Source of the DNA: Vulcanimicrobiota bacterium
GTDB lineage: Bacteria > Vulcanimicrobiota > Vulcanimicrobiia > Vulcanimicrobiales > Vulcanimicrobiaceae
Assembly: GCA_019233415.1 (NCBI GenBank)
Contig: JAFAMK010000236.1
Location: forward strand, 1-5,611
Direction: 5' to 3'
DNA: 5,611 nucleotides
The first letter of the stretch is position 1. The number at the start of each line of letters is the position of its first letter. Below, one piece after another: positions 1 to 5,611 of this stretch. The translations under genes were made by a program, and so were the position numbers. The notes under the pieces were generated by a model, which was not told where the DNA came from, did no database searches, and saw nothing but the letters and a program-made list of their open reading frames with translations.

Positions 1-3000
1 CGCACGCGGTCGCCGCGGCGAACCTGCGCGTCGACCTGCTGAGCGCCGGCGCCGGCACGCCGCTGACCGTGCCGGTCGGCGTTCGCGCGTCGTACCGCTC
101 GCGCGCCGGCGACACGCTGGCGTCGATCGCCGACGAGTTCGGGACGAGCGTCGCGGCGGTCGCCGCAGTGAACGGCCCGCAGATGCTTCGCGCGGCCGAC
201 GCGCCGTTGGAGCCGGGCACGGACGTGACCGTTCCCGTCGAGGTGACGCCGGCGACGATCGTCGCGGCGAACGCGGCGACGACGGGCCTCCTGCGCGTGT
301 GGGGTCCGTCGAACGGGCTCGTCATCGCGGACGGCCAGCCGCAGCGCCCCGTCTTCTCGACGATCTTCTACCAGATCGTCGACGGCGACTCGATCGACAC
401 GGTCGCCAACCGCTTCGGGCTCACCGCGGTCACGCTGATGACCGACAACCCGCAGACGACGGGGCTGCTACGGCCCGGCGGCGTCGTCACGCTCGGCGAC
501 ATGACGACGCTCGCGCGCGCCGGCGACACGCTGCAGACGATCGCGAACTTCTGGGGTTTCGCGAACCGCATCGACGTGCTGCTCGCCGCGAACGCGCCAG
601 GGATCCCGCTTGTCGCGCAGACGATGATCATTCCGGGCAACCCCGACACCGTGCAACTGACGCAGGGCCAGACGCTCGAAGCGTTCGCGCAGGCGAACGG
701 CACGACGGTCGACGAGTTGCTCGCGGTCAACGCGGCGATCCTGGTCGTACCGGCCACGACGGTCAAGCTGCCCAACGTCACGTACACCGCGACCGGGTTG
801 ACGATTTCGATCGCCTACCTCGCGGACGCCGGCGCCACGCTCCCGGAACTCGCCGAACGGTTCTACGGCAGCGACACGCCGGACAACGAGAACGCGATCC
901 AGCACGCGAACCCGGCCGTCACGTTCCCGCTCGCCGCGCCGACCGCGCTGTCGCTGATCCCGCCGGAAACGTCGGCGAACCTGTGCGGAACGTTCGCGGT
1001 TCCGGTGCAGACGCTGTGGTCGAGCGCGAACACGGCGAACACGGCGCTGCTCGCCCCGCGCGGCATCTTCACGATCCCGCCGATCGAGCCGGTGATCACG
1101 GCCGACGACAGCTTCAACACGCTCGCGAGCCGCTATGCGCTCACGCTCGACCAACTGGCGGACCAGCTCGCGAACACCGCCGGCCTCTTCCACGACGCCG
1201 ATCCCGATCTGCCGACGCTCTCGATCCCGTACGTGCCGTCGCTGCCGATCGACCAGCTCGTCACCGAAGTCGCCGCGTCGGAGAGCGCGAACGAGACGTC
1301 CGCGCAGGCGTCGCGCTTCCTGATGGCGGGCCTGCGCATCCCGAACCCGAGCGATCCGCTGTTCGTCGCGAACCCCCACGACCCGACGCTGCGCACGTAT
1401 CCACTGCTCTCGCTGACCGGTCAGGAGTTCGCCGCGCCGGCGAGCGATCCGACGTCGTACACGCTCGCATTTACCAAGACCGGCACGGCGAATTGGCTGA
1501 CCGTCCCCGGCGGAACGCTGACCTTCCCGCTCTCGGCCGACGAGGCCGCGCAGATCACCGAGTTCGCCGGGATCACGCTCACGCCGCAGGTGCAGCGCTT
1601 GGAGCGCATCGCGCTCTCGTCGACCGTGGCCGACCAGCGCGCGCTGCAGACGTCGTACCGCTGGCAGGCCGGCGAGATGCCCGTGCTCCCGCCGAGCGGC
1701 ACCGCCGCCGGCGCACCGACGCTGTGGGAGCTGCCCGACGCGCTGCGCTCGTCGGTCGCGACGATCTCGCCGTTCGGCGTGCCGTACGGGCTGACGCTGA
1801 TCACGCCGACGCCGGGCGGCGACCCGCAGGAAACTGCCGTCACCTCGGCGCGCTGGGCGACGACCGTCGAGATTCGCATCTCGCTCGTGCCCTCGCAGGC
1901 GAGCAGCGGTCCGAACCTCGCCGGCACGTACCTCGTGCAGGGCGCCGACCAGACCGGGACCGAGACGCTGCTCGCGCTGATGCGCGAACTCGAAGGCGGC
2001 AGCGGCGCGACGCTCTACCTGCTCTACGCGCCCGACGCGAGCAACCCGCAGGGCGGCGGGCTCATCTCCGACGCGGTCGACCGCACGCAGGTCGTGCTGG
2101 TGAAGACGAACCTCTCGACGCTAAGCAACGGCACGCCGGTCGCCGCCGCGTCGGAGCGCTCGCTGCGCGTCGCCGCACTCGCGGCGGGGTCGAGCTACAC
2201 CGCGACGCTCGCGGCAAGCGACAGCCTCGCGTTCGTCGAGCTGTTGTGGGAGTGCAGCGTCGTGCGCTCCGGCGGCTTCTACCTGACCTACTCCGCCTCC
2301 GACGGGACGACGTTCCCGGGCGCGATCTTCGACGCGAGCGGCGAGACGACGCTGACGCTCGTCGCGCTGCTCGACGCGCAGCCGTCGGTCGGCGCGAGCC
2401 TGCTGACGACGCTGAACACCGCCGTCGTGATCGGTGACAACATCGACACGTCGCGCGCGACGCTTTTCGCGCGTGCCACCGTGCACACGATCGCCGCCGG
2501 CGAAACGCTGACGACGATTGCCGCAACCTTCCCGCTCGTTCAGCCGGCGCCGACGCCGGCCTCGCTCGCGACCGCGAACGCGACCGTTCATCACCTGCTC
2601 GACCCGAACGCGACGATCTTGGTGAACGGCGTCGCGCTTCCCATCTTGCCGCTCGACACGTTCGAGAGCATCGCCGCCGACCACGGAACCGATCCGGCAA
2701 CGCTCGGCACCGAGAACGCGACCCGCGAAATCTTCCAGCCGAGCGCGCTGATCCAGCCGCTCGCCGGGATGCTGACCGCGAACGCGACGCTGCGGCCCGG
2801 CAACACCGGCTTCTTCGTCACGCGCACCGACCCGCAGCAGCCGCCCACGCAGGGGCGCGCGCTCGGGACGAGCGACGCGCAGAGCGAGCTGGACACGCTC
2901 TTCAACCTGCTCGGCTTCTCGATCGTCGCGAACGCGAACTTCTCGGTCAGCGGCGAGGGGATGCCGGCCGGCCCCACCTACACCGAGGGCGATCCGCTCT

Positions 3001-5611
3001 GGAACTACGTGCAGACGCTCGCAGCGTACACGTTCGCGCGGCCGGAGCCGCTGCAGCAGATCGTTCCGGCCTCGGCCGCGCTTCCGCTGCCCGCGGAGAA
3101 CCCGTATGCCGGGATCGCGGCCGGCGCGGAGCTCGATCTCAACCTCGTCTTCCACGACGTGCACGGCAACCTCACCAGCTATCCCGCATTGCACCCCCCG
3201 GTTCCGGTCGGCTACACGGACGACATCATCCCGGTCTCGTCGTGGCCGAGCACCGCGACGTCGTACGCCTTCGCGCCCGCCGGCGGCGGCGCGGCGCAGC
3301 TCGCCGTCGACTGGCGCTTCAGCGCGACCTCGTACATGCCGGCGCCGGGCGCCGACTACGCGGTGACGCACGACAAGGCGCGCGTCGACCGCCAGCAGAT
3401 CATCACCGCGTACTTCCAGACGCGGATGCCCAACGTGACCTTCGGTCTGGGCACGTCGTTCGCGGACCTGGGCGGCGACGACGCGTCGCGTTCGAGCACC
3501 GTCAAGCTGGCGGCGCAAGGCTACCTCGCGGAAGCGTACGTCTTCATCACGAACGCGGCCGAGCTGCCCGCGATCACGGTCACGACCGCCGCGGCGCCGA
3601 ACCAAGACACGCTCGCGAGCGTCGCGACGACCTACGAAACGACCGCGGGCGCGCTCGCGCAAGCGAACGCTAGTGCCGACGCGGCGGCGCTGTTCGGGAA
3701 CGGGACGCCGCTCAGCATTCCGCAGTATTATCGCGTCGCGACCGGCGACACGCTGCACGCGATCGCCACGGCGATTCTGCCGAACGGAACCGAGCAGCAG
3801 CGGATCGCGCTGGTCGGCACGATCGGCGCGGCCAACGCGAACCTGCCGCTGCTCGAAGGGACGGGGCTGATCGCGAAGGCGCGCACGGTGACGATCGACT
3901 CGCGCGACGGCTCGCTCGCGAGCACGTCGGCGATCGGCACGTCGCAGCACGTCGCGATCCTCGGCGACGCCCTCTCCGGTCTGACGGGCCTGGGCACCGC
4001 GAACACGACGGTCGTCCTCGGCCCGGGGATCACGCTCACCTACCAGGACGCGCCGTCGCTCGTCGTCACCGCGGGGCAAACCCTCGCGGACGTCGTCGCG
4101 ATCTTCCAGAAGTCGGTCGCCGACGCGAACGCCGACGCGGTCGCGCAGACGAACCGCTACGTGCAGCGCTTCTTCGCCGACGCGCAGGTCGTCACGCTGC
4201 CGAACTACGTCGCGCAGCCGGGCGACACGCTGGCGAGCGTCGCCGCGGCGATCGGCCCAGTGGGCAGCGGCGATCCGCCCGCCTCCCAACTGCTCATCGA
4301 CAACATCGACGTGCAGGACGTCTTCCCGCCGGGAACGGCGCTCTACTACGGCACGATCACGTACGCGATCCAGCCGGGCGACACGCTGCAGCTGATCGCC
4401 GACGCGTTCGCGATCACGGTCGAGGACCTCGGCTCGCGCAACGCGTCGGTCACGCTCGAAGCGAACCAGCATCTGCAGATTCCGTACCTGGTCGACGCGC
4501 ACGCGGTCTCGACGTCGAGCTACCGCGCCGACGGAACCGAGTCGATCGCCGCGATCGTCGCGAGCTACGCGGCGTGGGCGGGCGACCCGAACGCGCTCAC
4601 CGCGTACACCGAATACAACCAGTATGTCGCAGCGCAGTTCGACCCGGCGAAGACGATCACGATCGGCAGCCAGTCGGTCACGCCGACGCTCGACTCGACG
4701 ATCGCGACGCTCGCCGCGTCGTTCGCGCTGACGCCGGTCGGGTTCGTCACCGCGATCGCGCCGACGGCGGGCTACCTGCGCGCGGGCGCGACGATCCTCG
4801 CCGTCGCGATGACCTCGTCGGTCAACGAGAAGCTCTCCGCGGTCGCCGCGCGCTACCGCTGCACCGTCGGCGAGCTGGCCGACGCGAACGCGTCGGTCTA
4901 CCAACTGGTCGCCGCGGGCCAGATGATCGTCGTCACCGGCTACGCGGTGCGGACCGGGGACGCCGAGACGTTCACCACGCTCGTCGAAAAATTCAACGCC
5001 GCGCGCACGGCGGCGGGCCAGCCGGCGTGGATCGCGCCGGCCGACGTCGCGCTGGCGAACCCCGACATGCTGCTGCGGGCCGCGACGCTCGTTCCGCCGG
5101 TGCGCACCATCGAGGTCGACCTCGCGGCGACCGCGCGCTACGACGCGGCGATCGCGCCGGTGACCGTCACGCTGACGATGACGCGCGACATCGACTTGGT
5201 CGACCCCGAGTTCAAGGCGGTGGCGGAGGTCGTCACCTCGTCGGTCGCGGTCGCGGCGCAGCCGTCGCTCGGCGGAAGCCAGGACGAAGACCCGCTGTTC
5301 TCGCTGAGCGCGTTCGCGGCGAGCTTCGAGGCGGCGTTCGCCGGGCTCAAGCTCGCGACCGGCGCGGACGCGGACTACGGGACCGACGCCGAGCGCGCGG
5401 CCTGCGGAACGGTCGTCCCGACCGCGCGCGGACTTGCCGCGCGCAGCGCATCGACCGGCGCACCCGATCCGCTGGCGAACCGCCGGCTGTGGACGGTCAA
5501 CCTCGGTTCGAGCGGCTCGCAAAACACGCGGTTCAACTACGCGGTGCAGCGCGACGGCGTGCAGTTCTACGCCTACCCGCCGCTCTCGACGTCGCTGTGG
5601 GACTCGGGGAA
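1..5611 (+). CDS. Giant multi-LysM-repeat protein, internal fragment (both ends outside the window)
   Basis: The frame starting at base 3 is open for 1869 codons to the window edge, with no start or stop of its own. The first in-frame ATG (base 183) falls inside a LysM module and the preceding residues already form a LysM tail, so translation must begin upstream. Visible order: LysM series (residues 1-412), block A (413-826), two LysM modules (827-919), block B (920-1192), LysM series (1193-1699), block C (1700 onward). The clearest module is residues 1454-1494, with Y-A-I-Q-P-G-D-T-L, then I-A-D-A-F, an Asn at 1480 and a closing L-Q-I-P. No membrane segment, coiled coil or catalytic motif was recognised; a signal peptide cannot be judged. 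Composition is Ala/Thr-rich and acidic, with only 12 Lys and 4 Cys (328, 751, 1620, 1801). LysM modules usually bind GlcNAc-containing glycans, but this many divergent copies could equally be a scaffold. The coding call is very secure; the cellular role is unknown. Confidence 0.95.
3..1238 (+). repeat. First LysM series: seven modules plus the tail of an upstream one
   Basis: Residues 1-25 look like the second half of a LysM module entering from upstream (A-A-N, a short helix, then L-T-V-P-V). Approximate modules follow: 1, residues 31-80 (A-G-D-T-L, Asn57); 2, 122-165 (D-G-D-S-I, Asn149); 3, 167-212 (A-G-D-T-L, Asn197); 4, 217-258 (Q-G-Q-T-L, Asn243); 5, 272-321 (A-G-A-T-L, Asn303); 6, 327-360, short and without a clear strand 1 (Asn343 or Asn346); 7, 364-412 (A-D-D-S-F, Asn391, closing L-S-I-P). 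Each is read as strand, helix, helix ending in Asn, strand, and most close with a hydrophobic run ending in Pro. Divergence rises from module 5 on, so modules 6 and 7 are less certain. Residues 82-120, between modules 1 and 2, carry an A-A-N-A helix end and may be a half-module. The boundaries are set by eye. Confidence 0.87.
1239..2480 (+). other. Block A: 414-residue beta-rich non-LysM region of the giant protein
   Basis: Residues 413-826 lack LysM spacing. They begin with a short polar helix-like stretch (413-436), followed by S-R-F-L-M-A-G-L-R-I-P at 437-447 and L-T-G-Q-E-F at 471-476. Alternating hydrophobic and polar stretches, rich in Thr, Ser and Gly, then suggest a beta-sandwich. An L-W-E-L-P-D-A-L segment sits at 574-581. 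The second half has a K-T-N-L-S-T run at 701-706, an aromatic patch from L-L-W-E-C-S (747-752) to G-G-F-Y-L-T-Y (757-763), and V-I-G-D-N-I-D-T-S at 809-817, just before the next LysM module. This may be two or three domains rather than one. From memory, similar S-R-F-L..G-L-R and L-L-W-E..S-V-V phrases occur in other very large LysM-containing hypothetical proteins, but I could not check this. No enzyme motif was recognised; a carbohydrate- or protein-binding beta-sandwich is only a guess. Confidence 0.6.
2481..2759 (+). repeat. Central pair of LysM modules between blocks A and B
   Basis: Module 8 spans residues 827-881: V-H-T-I-A-A-G-E-T-L, then T-T-I-A, an A-N-A at 858-860 with the LysM asparagine at 859, and a closing L-P-I. 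Its middle is longer than usual because of a Pro-rich insertion around 845-851. Module 9 spans 882-919: it starts directly on L-P-L-D-T-F-E-S-I-A, keeps Asn905 and ends in L-I-Q-P. Its first strand is abbreviated, so it depends more on context than module 8. The pair links the two large beta-rich blocks, which suggests that LysM units act as spacers between them. Confidence 0.78.
2760..3578 (+). other. Block B: 273-residue non-LysM region of the giant protein
   Basis: Residues 920-1192 open with a T-L-R-P-G-N-T-G-F-F-V run (929-939), which looks like the last strand of a LysM-like unit passing into a new fold. A helical L-F-N-L-L-G-F stretch and an S-V-S-G-E-G-M-P-A-G-P segment follow. A Trp/Tyr-containing helix (L-W-N-Y-V-Q-T-L) comes next, then N-P-Y-A-G at 1033-1037 and the strand L-N-L-V-F-H-D-V-H-G-N at 1046-1056. 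The remainder alternates strands and Gly/Pro turns with two aromatic-rich phrases, ending with Q-Q-I-I-T-A-Y-F-Q and A-Y-V-F-I-T before LysM module 10. The mix of strands and short helices differs from block A, so it is probably a different domain type. No catalytic triad, metal site or known binding motif was recognised, and its function is unassigned. Confidence 0.58.
3579..5099 (+). repeat. Second LysM series: nine modules plus one half-module
   Basis: Approximate modules: 10, residues 1193-1240 (N-Q-D-T-L, Asn1222, closing L-S-I-P); 11, 1243-1298 (Y-Y-R-V-A-T-G-D-T-L, Asn1278); 12, 1353-1400 (A-G-Q-T-L, Asn1384, closing V-T-L-P); 13, 1402-1449 (Y-V-A-Q-P-G-D-T-L, Asn1434); 14, 1454-1494 (Y-A-I-Q-P-G-D-T-L, Asn1480, closing L-Q-I-P); 15, 1507-1555 (Y-R-A-D-G-T-E-S-I, Asn1539); 16, 1560-1602 (D-S-T-I, no Asn); 17, 1604-1644 (Asn1629, closing I-V-V); 18, 1647-1699 (Y-A-V-R-T-G-D, Asn1686, closing L-V-P-P). 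Between 11 and 12, residues 1320-1347 form a half-module with Asn1334 and a closing L-T-Y but no Gly-Asp strand. Modules 11, 13 and 14 are textbook LysM; 15 and 16 are the weakest. The near-continuous packing, with linkers of only 2-5 residues in several places, points to a rigid rod or compact superhelix. Confidence 0.9.
4215..4388 (+). repeat. 18-bp exact direct repeat marking adjacent LysM modules 13 and 14
   Basis: CAGCCGGGCGACACGCTG occurs at 4215-4232 and again at 4371-4388, exactly 156 bases (52 codons) apart and in frame, coding Q-P-G-D-T-L both times. Its 12-base core GGCGACACGCTG is also found in frame at 108-119, 522-533 and 3744-3755, where it opens other LysM modules. Identity stops right after the motif, so this is either the remnant of an old module duplication or shared codon preference acting on a conserved peptide. 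It is not a mobile-element or recombination-site repeat. Confidence 0.75.
5100..5611 (+). other. Block C: start of a C-terminal-side non-LysM region, cut by the window end
   Basis: Residues 1700-1869 follow LysM module 18 and run off the window. Two strand-like runs come first (I-E-V-D-L-A-A-T and V-T-V-T-L-T-M-T-R), then an acidic linker (G-G-S-Q-D-E-D) at about 1758-1764. Next is a helix, S-L-S-A-F-A-A-S-F-E-A-A-F, at 1767-1779, leading into A-G-L-K-L-A-T-G (1780-1787). After a Gly/Ala/Asp-rich loop containing Cys1801 come R-R-L-W-T-V-N-L-G (1827-1835) and F-Y-A-Y-P-P-L-S-T-S-L-W (1855-1866). The phrases around A-F..G-L-K-L-A-T-G, R-L-W-T-V-N and P-P-L-S-T-S-L look like conserved domain motifs. 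I have a weak recollection of similar phrases in giant LysM-rich hypothetical proteins, but cannot name a family. The domain is incomplete and no function can be given. Confidence 0.55.

Noticed and set aside
183..185. First in-frame ATG as a possible gene start
   Set aside because: It lies within LysM module 1, after its Gly-Asp-Thr strand and Asn57. Residues 1-25 already form a LysM tail, and no ribosome binding site is seen before it.
3..1238. Repeated GGCGACACGCTG words as a CRISPR or recombination-site array
   Set aside because: The copies are in frame, irregularly spaced, and encode the conserved Gly-Asp-Thr-Leu of LysM modules. There is no repeat-spacer architecture.
468..1379. A 303-codon minus-strand open frame
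   Set aside because: It is in register with the plus gene, ends opposite a CTA leucine codon at 468-470, is arginine-rich and has no recognisable domain.
299..2437. A 712-codon open frame on the plus strand in another phase
   Set aside because: Its product is a low-complexity Arg/Asp/His/Ala string typical of a shifted reading of GC-rich coding DNA. It overlaps LysM modules 1-7 and block A throughout.
2062..2700. A 212-codon minus-strand frame with Arg/Ser-rich product
   Set aside because: It is low-complexity Arg/Ser/Ala, as expected from off-frame GC-rich DNA, and it covers real coding sequence with LysM modules on the plus strand.
2121..5522. A 1133-codon open frame on the minus strand
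   Set aside because: It is in exact codon register with the plus gene, so it stays open only because TTA, CTA and TCA codons are rare there. It stops precisely where the plus gene uses a CTA leucine codon (2121-2123). Its product is Arg/Asp/Val/Gly-rich without domains, while the plus frame encodes clear LysM modules.
1..5611. Promoters, terminators, RNA genes or gene boundaries inside the window
   Set aside because: Coding sequence is continuous from edge to edge. I saw no intergenic gap, no hairpin followed by a T-run, and no tRNA- or rRNA-like sequence.

Overview
The window lies entirely inside one very large protein-coding gene on the + strand. The frame whose first full codon starts at base 3 is open from edge to edge: 1869 codons with no stop and no frameshift. 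Neither the start nor the end of the gene is present, so the full protein is longer than 1869 residues. Residue n of this fragment begins at nucleotide 3n, and all residue numbers below use this fragment numbering.

The protein is a mosaic of degenerate LysM modules and three larger non-LysM blocks. From 5' to 3': a LysM series (residues 1-412, bases 3-1238, about seven modules plus the tail of one entering from upstream); a 414-residue beta-rich block A (1239-2480); two LysM modules (2481-2759); a 273-residue block B (2760-3578); a second long LysM series (3579-5099, about nine modules plus one half-module); and block C (5100 to the window end), which is still open. Seventeen of the 18 modules I delimit keep the LysM asparagine at the end of helix 2. 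The strand-1 Gly-Asp-Thr-Leu signature is kept intact in only five.

The base composition is strongly GC-rich (roughly two thirds by eye), with marked preference for NCG codons (GCG, ACG, TCG, CCG). This fits a high-GC bacterium. The taxon cannot be fixed from this window; high-GC soil lineages with giant genes (for example Eremiobacterota, Myxococcota, Burkholderiales) are plausible but unproven. The coded protein is acidic and extremely poor in lysine (12) and cysteine (4).

There is no intergenic DNA, RNA gene, promoter, terminator, CRISPR array or mobile element in the window. The long open frames on the minus strand and in the other plus frames, including one of 1133 codons at 2121-5522 (-) and one of 712 codons at 299-2437 (+), are arginine-rich shadows of the real frame. 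The function is unknown. LysM modules in general bind N-acetylglucosamine-containing glycans such as peptidoglycan or chitin, or act as structural modules in phage-tail-like assemblies. Which applies here depends on the missing ends and the neighbouring genes.
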